DNA of 64,000 nucleotides from an uncultured Lachnospiraceae bacterium (GCA_910584845.1 CAJUDH010000017.1:7769-71768), one strand, 5' to 3'. Numbered from the stretch's first letter, positions 16,487 through 26,497 are shown. Made by a program: numbers and translations. Notes: generated by a model from the sequence alone, not told the origin.

Positions 16487-17854
16487 TTATTTAAAAAAGG
16501 ATAAATACCCGCTTACAAAAATAACCAGCAAAATAACCGGCAGCACATAGGTGACATACTTCCTTGCAAAGCGGGGGTACGGCAACCCTTTCCCTATGCA
16601 TGTTTCTTTATAAAAGTTATCCCATCCCCATCCATAGCGGCATGTACAAAACAGTAGGAATACTAAACTCCCCAGCGGAAGAAGGTTATTGCTCAAAATA
16701 AAATCCTCCAAATCGAGGATGGTGCTCCCTTCCCCCAAAGGCTGCAGCCCACTCCAAAGGTTAAAACCAAAAATGCACGGAAGGGACAGGATTAAAAGCA
16801 GGACAAAGTTAATGGCCACAGATTTTTTCCGGCTGCAGTCCGTCAAATCCATCACAAAAGTAATAATATTTTCAATGACTGCAATCACGGTTGACAAGGC
16901 GGCAAATACCATAAAAAGGAAAAACAGGCTCCCCCAAAACCTTCCCCCGCCCATTACATTAAAAATATTAGGAAGGGTTATAAAAAGGAGGTTGGGGCCG
17001 CTATCGGGTTCCACCCCAAAGCTGAAGCAGGCGGGGAAAATGATTAAACCTGCCAACAAAGCCACAAGGGTATCCAGCAGCCCCATATAAAGGGCATTCC
17101 CGGTCAACGAATGGCTTTTGTCTATCCGGCTCCCGAATACGGATAATACGCCAATACCTATGCTTAAAGTGAAAAACGCCTGGCCCATTGCCGCAAATAC
17201 ACATTCGGATAACCCGATTTCAAACATAATACCAAAATCCGGATATAAGTAATAGCGGAGCCCTGTTTGGGAATTTGGCAGGGTAACCGCGCGTACGGCC
17301 AAAACGATCAAAAGGAAAAGAAGCATGGACATCATGACTTTTGACACCCGCTCTACCCCCTTTTGCACCCCCATGGCACATATTCCAAAAGAAATTAAAA
17401 TAATAGCAGCCGTGAAAAGGATCATGGCAGCCGGATTCCCCAGTAAATGGGTAAATTCACCAGCAACCTGGTCTGCTGTCAACCCCTGGAAAGTCCCTTT
17501 TGCCATCTCAACAAAATAATATAGCAGCCAGCCGCTGATCACGGTATAAAACATCATCAATAAATAACTGCCTGAAATTGTGGCATATTTAAACCAATGC
17601 CATTTGCTCCCTTTCGGCTCAAGTAAATTTAGGGAAAGCGCCGTACTCCTCTGGCTGGCACGTCCGACAGCAAATTCCATAACCGCAATGGGGAGCCCTA
17701 AGGCCACCAGGAAAACCAAATAGAGGATCACAAAAGAAGCGCCCCCATATTTTCCCGTAATATAGGGAAAGCGCCAAATATTCCCCAATCCAATGGCACA
17801 GGCTGCTGTCACCAGGATAAAGCCTAACCTTGATGAGAAATGTTCCCGTTTCAT
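16487..17854 (-). CDS. sodium-dependent transporter, NSS/SNF family
   Basis: This 455-residue, very hydrophobic protein has about 11-12 membrane segments. The N-terminus (FSSRLGFILVTAACAIGLGN, then IWRFPYITGKYGG) is the hallmark of neurotransmitter:sodium symporters and includes the unwound TM1 sodium/substrate site. Bacterial members such as LeuT and MhsT take up amino acids. The substrate here cannot be read. The start at 17854 is preceded by AAAGTAGGT; a TTG two codons upstream is less likely. It is monocistronic and convergent with the XRE gene. Confidence 0.93.
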   Translation of the reverse strand: MKREHFSSRLGFILVTAACAIGLGNIWRFPYITGKYGGASFVILYLVFLVALGLPIAVMEFAVGRASQRSTALSLNLLEPKGSKWHWFKYATISGSYLLMMFYTVISGWLLYYFVEMAKGTFQGLTADQVAGEFTHLLGNPAAMILFTAAIILISFGICAMGVQKGVERVSKVMMSMLLFLLIVLAVRAVTLPNSQTGLRYYLYPDFGIMFEIGLSECVFAAMGQAFFTLSIGIGVLSVFGSRIDKSHSLTGNALYMGLLDTLVALLAGLIIFPACFSFGVEPDSGPNLLFITLPNIFNVMGGGRFWGSLFFLFMVFAALSTVIAVIENIITFVMDLTDCSRKKSVAINFVLLLILSLPCIFGFNLWSGLQPLGEGSTILDLEDFILSNNLLPLGSLVFLLFCTCRYGWGWDNFYKETCIGKGLPYPRFARKYVTYVLPVILLVIFVSGYLSFFK

Positions 17855-18080
17855 ATACAATACCTACTTTCTTTTAATTTTAATATGCCATTATTTTCAT
17901 ACCGATTATAGCATATAAAACGACAATTCAACAACATAGTTTTCTTTAAATTAGGCAGAATTCCTCATATGGAGACATCTTGCTTTTAGCGCTATAAACC
18001 AATATAATGGTGTCAGGGCAAAATTTTCCTTTAAACCATTAGAAACCCACAACCATTCAGAAAGGATAGGTGCAGCAATT

Positions 18081-18776
18081 ATGTTAGGAATTATTGGCGC
18101 AATGGCCGAGGAAGTCGAACAGCTAAAAAACGAAATGGAACATCCAACCATTACTTCGATTGCCGGAATGGACTTTTATCAGGGGCGTATCCATGGAAAA
18201 GAAGCAGTTGTAGTGCGCTCTGGCGTCGGTAAAGTCAACGGGGCTATATGTGTGCAGATTTTGGCAGACCATTTTAAGGTAAAGGGCATTGTCAATACAG
18301 GGATTGCCGGATCATTAAAAGCAGAAATCAATATTGGAGACCTGGTCCTGTCCACAGACGCCCTGCAGCACGATATTGACGCTTCCCTATTTGGCTATCC
18401 CCTGGGGCAAATTCCCCAGATGGAAACAATTTCTTTTCAGGCAGACTCAAAGCTGCGGGAAATGGCTGTAAGCTGCTGCCATGAGGTAAACCCGGATATT
18501 TCTGTCCATGAGGGGCGGGTGCTGACCGGGGATCAATTCATTTCTTCTAAAAGCAAAAAACAATGGCTTTCGGAAACCTTTGGCGGATCCTGCACGGAAA
18601 TGGAAGGCGCCGCCATCGCCCAGGCTGCCTATTTAAACCATATCCCTTTTTTAATTGTACGGGCCATATCTGACAAGGCAGACGACAGCGCACACATGGA
18701 CTATGAAGAATTTGAAAGGCTCGCCATTATCCACAGTGTAAATTTGACCAAAGCCTTGATCTTATCCGTTTCTTGA
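18081..18776 (+). CDS. mtnN: 5'-methylthioadenosine/S-adenosylhomocysteine nucleosidase
   Basis: This 231-residue protein is the normal length for MtnN/Pfs. It removes adenine from S-adenosylhomocysteine and methylthioadenosine and so recycles methyl-transfer by-products. The start MLGIIGAMAEEVEQLKNEM carries the acid/base Glu. VNTGIAGSL, the EMEGAAIAQAA segment and the catalytic Asp in RAISDKAD are all present. AGAAAGGATAGG precedes the ATG. It is followed after 120 bases by a membrane protein gene on the same strand. Confidence 0.96.
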   Translation: MLGIIGAMAEEVEQLKNEMEHPTITSIAGMDFYQGRIHGKEAVVVRSGVGKVNGAICVQILADHFKVKGIVNTGIAGSLKAEINIGDLVLSTDALQHDIDASLFGYPLGQIPQMETISFQADSKLREMAVSCCHEVNPDISVHEGRVLTGDQFISSKSKKQWLSETFGGSCTEMEGAAIAQAAYLNHIPFLIVRAISDKADDSAHMDYEEFERLAIIHSVNLTKALILSVS

Positions 18777-18896
18777 ACTTAAGAATCGAATTTTAGCATA
18801 ATTTGATGAACGATTCTAAGCAGCGTGAACTTTCCAAAAACAATTTCAGGGGCTATAATGGAGTTGTTTTTAAAAAAAGGAAAGGGGAAGTGTTTT

Positions 18897-19844
18897 ATGC
18901 TGCAACTATTAGAAACAGGACAAGCACTATATGTGCTGGCGGCCGTCTGCCTGTCAGGCATCTTCACCAGGCTGATGACGAAAAACATTTACAAGGGGCT
19001 GATAAAAGAAAGCGCAAACATGACCATGGCAAAAAACAAAAGCCTCAAAGAACTAAAGCTTAGCGCAGAAAATACATATCGGACGAACCAAGGGATAAGG
19101 GACAGCGGTATCTGGCTGGAACATCAATTATATCAACTCAAGTTCCGGGGGATGACCTTATCCGGATGGGGGAACCTGTCCGTACAATTGACCTGGCTTT
19201 GCCTGCTTCTGGGGGGCATAGGGGCATTTTCTTCCTATTGGTACCGTCTGGACACCTTTTATATTGTCCTTTATGGCGGCGGGGCCGTGCTGATGTCTAT
19301 GTTCACGATGCTGTTTGACAGCGGGGCAGCCAACGGTAAACGGGAACAGCTAACAGCTGCATTACAAGATTATATGGAAAATACGCTTTGCCCCCGGTTA
19401 TCCAGAAGCCTTTCTGATGATGGGGGACGAAACGACAATATGGATTCCCCCAGGGCCAAAGTGCGAAGTTTGAGCCGGCTTACAGACCGGGTGGCAACCG
19501 CGGAACGCGGAAACGCCGATAAGGGCAGTATTCCGGAACGGCAAGATTCCTTGGAGAGGGGGCCGGACCGCTCCGGGTTCGGAGAACGTCCCGGGGCCAG
19601 GGCAGCCGCCGGCAATTCCGGAAAAAAAGCCAACCGGAATGCCCGGCGGGAAACAGCGGCCACAGCCTCCGGTGAAGAAAGCGGGAACCGCCGGGATATG
19701 GATTATTTGAAACGGAGCCTGGAACAAATTGCAGCCAGCCGTGAGAAAGGCCGAAAAGATAAGGACGAAGAAAATTGGCTAAAAAATTTAGAACCGGAAG
19801 AAGTCCAGCTGATCGGGGACATTTTAAAAGAATACCTGGCATAA
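18897..19844 (+). CDS. membrane protein with long charged C-terminal tail, unknown function
   Basis: This 315-residue protein starts at 18897, after an AAAGGGGAAG ribosome site. It has three hydrophobic segments, near residues 10-26 (YVLAAVCLSGIFTRLM), 87-108 and 115-134. These are followed by about 170 residues that are rich in Arg, Gly, Ser, Ala and Glu and probably disordered. A conserved-looking acidic end (NLEPEEVQLIGDILKEYLA) closes the protein. No catalytic motif is visible. The tail region is more GC-rich than its neighbours. I do not recognise the family; it may be a membrane scaffold. Confidence 0.75.
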   Translation: MLQLLETGQALYVLAAVCLSGIFTRLMTKNIYKGLIKESANMTMAKNKSLKELKLSAENTYRTNQGIRDSGIWLEHQLYQLKFRGMTLSGWGNLSVQLTWLCLLLGGIGAFSSYWYRLDTFYIVLYGGGAVLMSMFTMLFDSGAANGKREQLTAALQDYMENTLCPRLSRSLSDDGGRNDNMDSPRAKVRSLSRLTDRVATAERGNADKGSIPERQDSLERGPDRSGFGERPGARAAAGNSGKKANRNARRETAATASGEESGNRRDMDYLKRSLEQIAASREKGRKDKDEENWLKNLEPEEVQLIGDILKEYLA

Positions 19845-19955
19845 GCGCCAGTGTGACAAGGGGACCCTTAATGGCCCCTTCCCAAAATTGTTATGGAAAT
19901 TGCCATTATCATTCCGATTGATTGTGATTTTATTATCGCATTTTTATATAGATTG

Positions 19956-19964
19956 TGCTATACT
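19956..19964 (+). promoter_or_regulatory. extended -10 promoter element upstream of pgi
   Basis: TGCTATACT is an extended -10 (TGN plus TATACT) about 95 bases before the pgi start. The -35 region is weak, as is common with extended -10 promoters. Confidence 0.4.
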
Positions 19965-20059
19965 AAAGCTGTGCAATGGCCTTAAGACAGCACATTAGGT
20001 ATGAACCCCCTTAGCAGCTGCTGGAAAATTGGGGAGACATAAGAAAAGGAGAGGGAATT

Positions 20060-21409
20060 ATGAGCAAAACAGTCACATTTAATTATTCCAAGGCCGCTGA
20101 CTTCGTGTCTGCAGAGGAATTAAAAAATTTTGAGGGCACCGTTATGGGTGCAAAAGAAGTCCTTTTGAACAAGACGGGGGCCGGCAATGATTTCCTTGGA
20201 TGGCTGGATCTGCCTGTCAATTATGACAAGGAGGAATTTGCCCGGATTAAAAAGGCGGCGGAAAAGATCCGGGATGATTCTGATGTGCTGCTGGTAATCG
20301 GCATAGGCGGCTCTTATCTGGGTGCACGGGCTGCCATTGAATTTTTAAGCCACAGCTTTTACAATTCATTAAGCAAAGAAAAACGGAAAAGCCCAGAGAT
20401 TTATTTTGTAGGCAACAGCATTAGCAGCAAATATATTTCCGATTTGAAAGATATGCTGGAAGGAAAGGATTTCTCCATCAATATCATTTCCAAGTCGGGG
20501 ACTACTACGGAACCAGCCATTGCTTTCCGTGTGTTTAAAGAAATGTTGATTTCCAAATATGGCAAAGAAGAGGCCAGTAAACGGATTTATGCCACCACAG
20601 ACAAAGCCAGGGGTGCTTTAAAGAGCCTGGCCAACGAGGAAGGTTATGAGTCCTTCGTAGTGCCGGATGACGTAGGGGGCCGTTTCTCCGTGCTTACTGC
20701 TGTAGGGCTGCTTCCGATTGCCGCTGCCGGCATGGATATTGATAAATTGATGGAAGGTGCTGCTTCTGGGAGGGAAAAAGCCTTAGAAACCCCTTATGAA
20801 TCCAATGGCGCATTGTTGTATGCCGCCATCCGCAACATCCTCCATAGGAAAGGCAAATCCGTAGAAATCGTCGCCAACTATGAGCCCAGCATGCATTATG
20901 TATCCGAATGGTGGAAACAATTATATGGCGAAAGCGAAGGAAAAGATCAAAGGGGCATCCTTCCGGCAGCTGTAGATTTGACAACCGACCTCCATTCCAT
21001 GGGCCAATTTATTCAGGACGGTTCCCGGATTATGTTTGAAACGGTGTTAAATATAGAAGAACCTTCTGCGGAAATTTTGTTAAACAAAGAAGAAGTCGAT
21101 ACAGACGGTATGAATTACCTGGCGGGCAAGAGCGTAGACTTTGTAAACAAGAGTGCCATGAACGGTACCATTTTGGCCCACACAGACGGTAATGTACCAA
21201 ACCTGGTAATCAACATTCCGGCACAGGATGAATTTTACCTAGGGGAATTGTTCTATTTCTTTGAGTTTGCCTGCGGAATCAGCGGCTATATTTTGGGCGT
21301 GAACCCGTTCAACCAACCGGGCGTGGAAAGCTACAAGAAGAATATGTTTGCTTTGCTTGGCAAGCCTGGCTACGAAGCACAAAGGGAAGAATTGTTAAAG
21401 AGGCTTTAA
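20060..21409 (+). CDS. pgi: glucose-6-phosphate isomerase
   Basis: This 449-residue protein is the short Gram-positive form of Pgi. It interconverts glucose-6-phosphate and fructose-6-phosphate. IGIGGSYLGARAAIEFL (about residue 80), ISKSGTTTEPA (about residue 150) and PDDVGGRFSVLTAVGLLP (about residue 205) are the sugar-phosphate binding segments. The catalytic Glu lies in DLHSMGQFIQDG context near residue 310. AAAGGAGAGGG precedes the ATG. It is monocistronic, with a clear terminator. Confidence 0.97.
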   Translation: MSKTVTFNYSKAADFVSAEELKNFEGTVMGAKEVLLNKTGAGNDFLGWLDLPVNYDKEEFARIKKAAEKIRDDSDVLLVIGIGGSYLGARAAIEFLSHSFYNSLSKEKRKSPEIYFVGNSISSKYISDLKDMLEGKDFSINIISKSGTTTEPAIAFRVFKEMLISKYGKEEASKRIYATTDKARGALKSLANEEGYESFVVPDDVGGRFSVLTAVGLLPIAAAGMDIDKLMEGAASGREKALETPYESNGALLYAAIRNILHRKGKSVEIVANYEPSMHYVSEWWKQLYGESEGKDQRGILPAAVDLTTDLHSMGQFIQDGSRIMFETVLNIEEPSAEILLNKEEVDTDGMNYLAGKSVDFVNKSAMNGTILAHTDGNVPNLVINIPAQDEFYLGELFYFFEFACGISGYILGVNPFNQPGVESYKKNMFALLGKPGYEAQREELLKRL

Positions 21410-21441
21410 ACCGAATACTTCGCAAGCGTGCTCCCTAATAG

Positions 21442-21479
21442 AAAGTAGGTGCTGCCAAATAGGCGGCACCTACTTTTTT
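21442..21479. terminator. terminator shared by pgi and the convergent small gene
   Basis: GTAGGTGCTGCC and GGCGGCACCTAC pair with one G-T. AAA precedes and a T7 run follows the stem. The small leftward gene ends inside the T-run. Confidence 0.88.
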
Positions 21480-21744
21480 ATTCTTCAATCACCTGGATTT
21501 CCAAAGAATCAAAAGGGATTTGCTCAATAAAATTGTCCTGGACAAACTTTGTTTTGGCAACCCGCTGAAATTCCGAAATATTTACATCCAGCCAGATGGG
21601 TTTGCTTAAATCAAATTCATAACAAATCTCATCCAGGGCTTGAAAAACCATAGATGTACGGGACAAACTGTAATCCGATATTTGGACCGTTGTGTCCCGG
21701 ATGAGGCGATTGTTTTTCCAAATTTTCCCCCACATACGAAACAT
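21478..21744 (-). CDS. conserved hypothetical protein, 88 residues
   Basis: GGGAGG lies 7 bases before the ATG. The protein begins MFRMWGKIWKNNRLIRDTTV and has a mixed alpha/beta pattern (SLSRTSMVFQALDEICYEFD, then LSKPIWLDVNISEFQRV). It is acidic at the C-terminus. No known motif was found. It is soluble, with no signal peptide. The gene is convergent with pgi and divergent from the coiled-coil membrane protein gene. Good ribosome site and codon use suggest a real gene, but no function can be given. Confidence 0.75.
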   Translation of the reverse strand: MFRMWGKIWKNNRLIRDTTVQISDYSLSRTSMVFQALDEICYEFDLSKPIWLDVNISEFQRVAKTKFVQDNFIEQIPFDSLEIQVIEE

Positions 21745-21857
21745 TGATTTTTCCTCCCAAAATTATTTACAAAAAGTATAAGGGATTTTTGTATCAATGT
21801 AAAGGAGTTTCAAATACTATTACTACCTATCATGACCAACGAAGGAGGACAAAGATT

Positions 21858-22955
21858 ATGGCGCAGACCAGAGAAGAATGCCTGATATTCCTTAATAAGG
21901 CAAGAGATGCATTAGACGAATTATCGTTGCTGGACGACCAGGAAAAACAGCTGAACCAAGAAGAAAAACAATTATCCCAAAGTTTATCCGCAGAAAAGAA
22001 ACTTATCGCCGACACGATCCAGCAAACAATAAAAAAACGCCGGGAAGAAATCAATACTACTTATGATAAAGAAATTGACAAAGCACAAACTTTATTAAAA
22101 AAAGCGAAAGCCCGAAGGGAAAAGGCAAAAAATCAAGGGATTAAGGAGAGGATTGGCAGCGAAACTGCCGCGCTAAAGGAACAAAACCAGGAGTTGGGTA
22201 CCCAGTTAAAGACATTATTCAAATGCCATCATGTCCCCAGGTTTTGCCGCAGCCCCTTATATTATAGTTTATATTTCCCCTATCGTATCAAAGAATACTT
22301 TTTCTTGTTTTTAGGTATCTTGGCCCTTTTTCTGGCCTTGCCTTATGGCATTTACCTACTGCTCCCCAAACAAGAAATCCTTTACCTGGCTTTGATATAC
22401 CTGGCCGTTATCCTTTTATTTGGCGGCGGCTACGTACTGATCGGGAACCGTACAAAAATGCAGCACAAAGATCCCCTGCAAAAGGGCCTGGAAATCCAAA
22501 AACAAATCCGGTCCAACAAACGGAAAATAAAAGCGATTATTTCTGACATCCGTAAAGATAAAAATGAATCCCTGTATAATTTAAAAAAATTTGACGACGA
22601 AATCGCACATTTACAACAAGAATTAAAAGATGTCCTGGCAAAAAAAGCAGACGCATTGAACACTTTCGAGACTGTAACAAAAAACATCCTTTCAGACGAG
22701 ATTGAACATAACCATAAAGAAAAATTGGACCAATTGCAGCAGGAATATGAAAGGGCCACAAAAGAATTAAGAGATGTCAGCCAACAAGTTAAAAAGAAAA
22801 GGCTGGATATTACCGACCAATACGGCACTTATCTGGGGAACGATTTTTTAGACCCCCTGAAAATCGTAGAGCTGTGCACGATAATCCAAAACGGCCAGGC
22901 ATCCAATATCAGCGAAGCTATTGACTGTTTTCATGCTATGCAAAAACGCACATGA
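21858..22955 (+). CDS. membrane protein with coiled coils on both sides of two TM helices
   Basis: This 365-residue protein starts at 21858 after a GAAGGAGGAC ribosome site; the frame is open upstream without support. Residues 1-120 are a long charged coiled coil rich in Gln, Lys and Glu. Two hydrophobic segments lie at about 150-170 (FFLFLGILALFLALPYGI) and 180-202 (ILYLALIYLAVILLFGGGYV). Residues 210-340 form a second coiled coil. This topology puts both coiled coils in the cytoplasm. No enzymatic motif was seen. It may act in cell-envelope organisation or as a scaffold. Confidence 0.75.
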   Translation: MAQTREECLIFLNKARDALDELSLLDDQEKQLNQEEKQLSQSLSAEKKLIADTIQQTIKKRREEINTTYDKEIDKAQTLLKKAKARREKAKNQGIKERIGSETAALKEQNQELGTQLKTLFKCHHVPRFCRSPLYYSLYFPYRIKEYFFLFLGILALFLALPYGIYLLLPKQEILYLALIYLAVILLFGGGYVLIGNRTKMQHKDPLQKGLEIQKQIRSNKRKIKAIISDIRKDKNESLYNLKKFDDEIAHLQQELKDVLAKKADALNTFETVTKNILSDEIEHNHKEKLDQLQQEYERATKELRDVSQQVKKKRLDITDQYGTYLGNDFLDPLKIVELCTIIQNGQASNISEAIDCFHAMQKRT

Positions 22956-23064
22956 AAATCTTCCTTCCAGGCACCCAGGGCCATACGCTTCTGCCAGACA
23001 CAGGTATAAAACCCATAAAGAATGCTTATAATAGGATTAATAAAATGAGTACAGGCAGGGCATT

Positions 23065-23664
23065 ATGAAGACAGGCTGGTGTAGAAAATGGAAGAGAAGC
23101 AGAGAAATCTATTATTTTGATTCCAGTAATGATTTTGATACGGAGGATTTTGCTTTAACCCTTCATGAAATGATTGACGAAGTTATGGAAGAAGAAGGGA
23201 AAAAAGGCGTTCTAATTTTATGTATCGGTACAGACCGGTCGACAGGAGACAGCCTGGGCCCGTTGATTGGATATAAATTGAAAGGGCAGCCCATCCGGCA
23301 GATCCAAATTGTAGGCACCCTGGAACGCCCAGTACATGCCATGAACCTGGAACAATCCATGGCTATGATCCATATGTGTTATCCGGACCATGTGATCGTG
23401 GCCATAGATGCCTCTGTGGGAAGCCAGGACCACGTAGGATGCGTTACCTTAGGAAAAGGTACATTACGTCCGGGCCTGGGCGTCTGTAAAGACCTCCAGG
23501 AAGTAGGGGACATTTTCATTACCGGCATAGTAGGCGGATATGGAAATTATGACCCGTTGATGTTACAAAGTGTACGCTTATCCATCGTGATGAAAATGGC
23601 GGATTATATTTGTGAAAGCGTATATCTTGTCGAACAATTTTTAGAGCAAGGGGATTTGTTTTGA
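23065..23664 (+). CDS. yyaC: YyaC-like (DUF1256) sporulation protein
   Basis: This 199-residue protein matches the DUF1256/YyaC family, which resembles germination protease and hydrogenase-maturation peptidases. LILCIGTDRSTGDSLGPLIG (about residues 50-69), a PVHAMNL segment and AIDASVGSQDHVG (about residue 114) are the metal-site-like segments. In Bacillus the gene sits beside spo0J; here it is about 18 kb from parB, with a LysM-type gene 85 bases downstream. The family is tied to sporulation, but its reaction is not established. Confidence 0.85.
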   Translation: MKTGWCRKWKRSREIYYFDSSNDFDTEDFALTLHEMIDEVMEEEGKKGVLILCIGTDRSTGDSLGPLIGYKLKGQPIRQIQIVGTLERPVHAMNLEQSMAMIHMCYPDHVIVAIDASVGSQDHVGCVTLGKGTLRPGLGVCKDLQEVGDIFITGIVGGYGNYDPLMLQSVRLSIVMKMADYICESVYLVEQFLEQGDLF

Positions 23665-23749
23665 CAAAATCGGCATCCCAACTATGTTATGATCCAGAAA
23701 ACAAATAGATTTGTCAAATATAGAAATCATAACAGTGGGGTGTGTAAAT

Positions 23750-25084
23750 ATGGGAGAATTCTACAATCCGTATCAAAAACTGCCGAAAAATATCCGACAG
23801 ATTGGCGATCGAGATTTAAATGTAAAATTGTTTGTGGAAGATTATGTCAATACATATCTGAAACGTCTATATCCGGCCGGTGGAAAAAGTCTGCGGGTCG
23901 GCCTTTTACTGGGCGAATCCAAAACACAGGATGGTACCCCTTATTTATTTGTAGACGGCGCTTTAGAGATGGAAGAAATATCCCAGGACAAAGAGCAAAT
24001 GGAATTTACGGAGGAAGCTTGGACCAAAGCTTATCAAACCATAGACCAGATGTTTCCCAGAAGGGCTGTCCTGGGATGGTTTTTGTGCAGTACGCCGGAA
24101 CACAGCTTAAGCCCTTTAAATTATTGGAAACAACATAACCGCTACTTTCCTGCCAAAAATCAGCTTATGTACCTAAGCTGCGGCCTCGAAGGGGAAGAAG
24201 CCTTATATGTGGCTTCTGACGACGGATTTTATAAACTTAGGGGATACAACATATTTTACGAGAGAAACCAGATGATGCAAGACTATATGGTATCCCGCAA
24301 AGATGCCCACAGGGTGGAAACCCTGTCCAGGGATGCGGTAATCCGTGATTTCCGGCAAAAGATGGTAGATAATAAGGAAGAAGCCCGCCGGCAAAATTCC
24401 ACTCTAAACAGTTTAAGGACTGCCTGTGGGGTCTTGTCTATTTTGGTCCTGGCATGTGGGGTAGCCATGCTTAACAATTACCATAAAATGAGGGACATGG
24501 AATCTGTCATTGTATCTGCCTTGCCCGAAGATGCTATCCAAAATTGGCCGGAATTTCTTGGAACTGGCGAAGAAACCAATCCCGGCTACGAAATGGTTTT
24601 TGAAGAAGTCCCCGGTGAGGTTTATCCTACTCCGGCAGATATTGTAATCCAACCGGAAAGCTTTCCGGAAACACAAGCGCCAAGTGAAGACGGACAAGCC
24701 GAAACCGTAGCGGAAAAAGCGGTACAGGCAGATATAGCCCAAGAAGAAACACCTCAAATGGAAGCCGGCAGTACGCAAGAAACAGCGGCAACAGAACCTG
24801 CCCCACAAACGGACGGAAATGAAAGCGCCGGCAACGGAGGCCTGCTGGCTGAGGCGGCAGAAGAAACTACAGGACAAGCCCCCGAAGCCCAACCGGTTCA
24901 AGTGCCTGCTGACGCTGTCATTTATACAGTCCAGGAAGGGGAAACCTTATATGGGATCTGCCTGGCACGTTACCACAGTGTAAATGATTTGGATAAGATT
25001 TGCCAATGGAACCAGTTAGAAGACCAAAATCAGCTTTTCATCGGCCAGCAAATCTATGTACCTCCGGTAGGGGATGGGCAATAA
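23750..25084 (+). CDS. membrane protein with MPN-like N-terminus and C-terminal LysM
   Basis: This 444-residue protein has three parts. Residues 1-200 contain LRVGLLLGE (about 49-57), a DGALE segment, and GWFLCSTPEHSLSP (about 107-120). This is reminiscent of a JAMM/MPN fold with its metal histidines lost. One membrane helix lies at about 226-246 (GVLSILVLACGVAMLNNY). A long acidic Thr/Pro/Gln/Glu-rich linker leads to a LysM domain at about 398-442 (YTVQEGETLYGICLARYHSV). The LysM should bind peptidoglycan or spore cortex outside the membrane. The start is at 23750. It follows yyaC and precedes a DUF5711-like gene. Confidence 0.78.
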   Translation: MGEFYNPYQKLPKNIRQIGDRDLNVKLFVEDYVNTYLKRLYPAGGKSLRVGLLLGESKTQDGTPYLFVDGALEMEEISQDKEQMEFTEEAWTKAYQTIDQMFPRRAVLGWFLCSTPEHSLSPLNYWKQHNRYFPAKNQLMYLSCGLEGEEALYVASDDGFYKLRGYNIFYERNQMMQDYMVSRKDAHRVETLSRDAVIRDFRQKMVDNKEEARRQNSTLNSLRTACGVLSILVLACGVAMLNNYHKMRDMESVIVSALPEDAIQNWPEFLGTGEETNPGYEMVFEEVPGEVYPTPADIVIQPESFPETQAPSEDGQAETVAEKAVQADIAQEETPQMEAGSTQETAATEPAPQTDGNESAGNGGLLAEAAEETTGQAPEAQPVQVPADAVIYTVQEGETLYGICLARYHSVNDLDKICQWNQLEDQNQLFIGQQIYVPPVGDGQ

Positions 25085-25228
25085 GCAGGAAAAAATACCA
25101 CAGATACGGAAATGCTTTGACCACATCCGTAAAATGTTGTATACTTAAGACATTACTTACCAGAGCAGGTATGTCTGTTTCGATAAAAGGTATATTTGCG
25201 GCGCTGCAAGTATGCCGTGGAGGTATAT

Positions 25229-26497
25229 ATGAGTGATATGAGCTCTATGAGCCGGGAAAGCAAAAAGCAGCAATTGCGCCGGGGGATGATTACATCCGAT
25301 CAGCAACCTGCCCCTCCCAGGGGATGGGTAAAGGATGAACCCCCTTCCGGCATCCGCCACAAACTTTTATCCAGGCGTTTGCTATTGTTCCTGTTGATTC
25401 CGGCCTTGATTATTTCCGCAATAGGGGCCTATCTCTACCAAAGGTTTCATACATATGGCAGTTACGAAATTAACTGGAAGATTTCTTTAAATGAAGGGAG
25501 CCTGGTGGGCTACGAATCTTTTGGTAATAATGTGCTAAAATACACCAAAGACGGAGCCACCTATATGGACAATAAAGGCAAAGCCGTCTGGACAGAAAGT
25601 TATGAGATGAAATCGCCAATTGCAGCGGTCAACGGTAATTATGCGGTAATTGCAGACCGTCAGGGCAACCATGTTTTTATTTGTAATACAGAAGGAAAAG
25701 TAGGGGAAGCTGTTACTTTGCTTCCCATTACCAATGCAAGCGTATCCGGCCTGGGCTTAGTAGCGGTGACTGTGGAAGATTCCACTTCCAGCTTCATTTA
25801 TTTTTTCAGAAAAGACGGGAGTAGCCTGGACCTTAGTATACGGGCCAATATGGCTGGCAATATGGGGTATCCTTTGGATATCAGCCTATCCAAAGACGGT
25901 ACCCAAATGATGTGTTCTTTTGTCCATTTAGAAGGGGGGGAATTAAGGGAACGGATCGCCTTTTATAATTTTGCTGAAGTAGGAAAAAATGAACCTACCC
26001 GCATGGTTGGGGGATTTGATGAAATGTTTAATAACACGGTTGTCCCCAGGGTAGCCTATATGCAAGAACCTTATTCCTGCGCCTTTGGGGGCAACGGACC
26101 TGTATTTTTTTCTTCCCAAAACCTGGCTTCTCCAGAAATGATTGCCCAAACTTCCATGGCGGAAGAATCCATTGAAAGTATTTTTTATTCGGATGAATAT
26201 GCCGGGGTAATTGTGCACAACAATATAGGTGAGCACCAAAACCGTATGGAAGTATTCCGGGCAGACGGCAGCCATGCGCTAAGTAAAGAATTTACTTATG
26301 ATTATGCACAAGCAGATATTGACGGGGAACTGATAATTCTGTATAATGATAACTCATGTAAGATATTTAATATGTCAGGTGTAGAAAAATTCAACGCTAC
26401 CTTTGATTTCTCTATTTTAAAAATCCGAAAAGGGCGCCGTCCAAATACATTAATAGTCATGGGCACCCAGGAGATGATGGAGATTAAACTAAAATAA
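25229..26497 (+). CDS. membrane-anchored DUF5711-like, propeller-like protein
   Basis: This 422-residue protein starts at 25229; GGAGG precedes this ATG. A basic N-terminal segment is followed by one membrane helix at about 47-68 (RLLLFLLIPALIISAIGAYL), then about 350 residues of repeated beta-strand blocks (GYESFGNNVLKYTKDGATYM, AVNGNYAVIADRQGNHVFI). These suggest a beta-propeller outside the membrane. This matches my memory of DUF5711 proteins in Lachnospiraceae. Function is unknown. It lies 145 bases after the LysM gene on the same strand. Confidence 0.75.
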   Translation: MSDMSSMSRESKKQQLRRGMITSDQQPAPPRGWVKDEPPSGIRHKLLSRRLLLFLLIPALIISAIGAYLYQRFHTYGSYEINWKISLNEGSLVGYESFGNNVLKYTKDGATYMDNKGKAVWTESYEMKSPIAAVNGNYAVIADRQGNHVFICNTEGKVGEAVTLLPITNASVSGLGLVAVTVEDSTSSFIYFFRKDGSSLDLSIRANMAGNMGYPLDISLSKDGTQMMCSFVHLEGGELRERIAFYNFAEVGKNEPTRMVGGFDEMFNNTVVPRVAYMQEPYSCAFGGNGPVFFSSQNLASPEMIAQTSMAEESIESIFYSDEYAGVIVHNNIGEHQNRMEVFRADGSHALSKEFTYDYAQADIDGELIILYNDNSCKIFNMSGVEKFNATFDFSILKIRKGRRPNTLIVMGTQEMMEIKLK

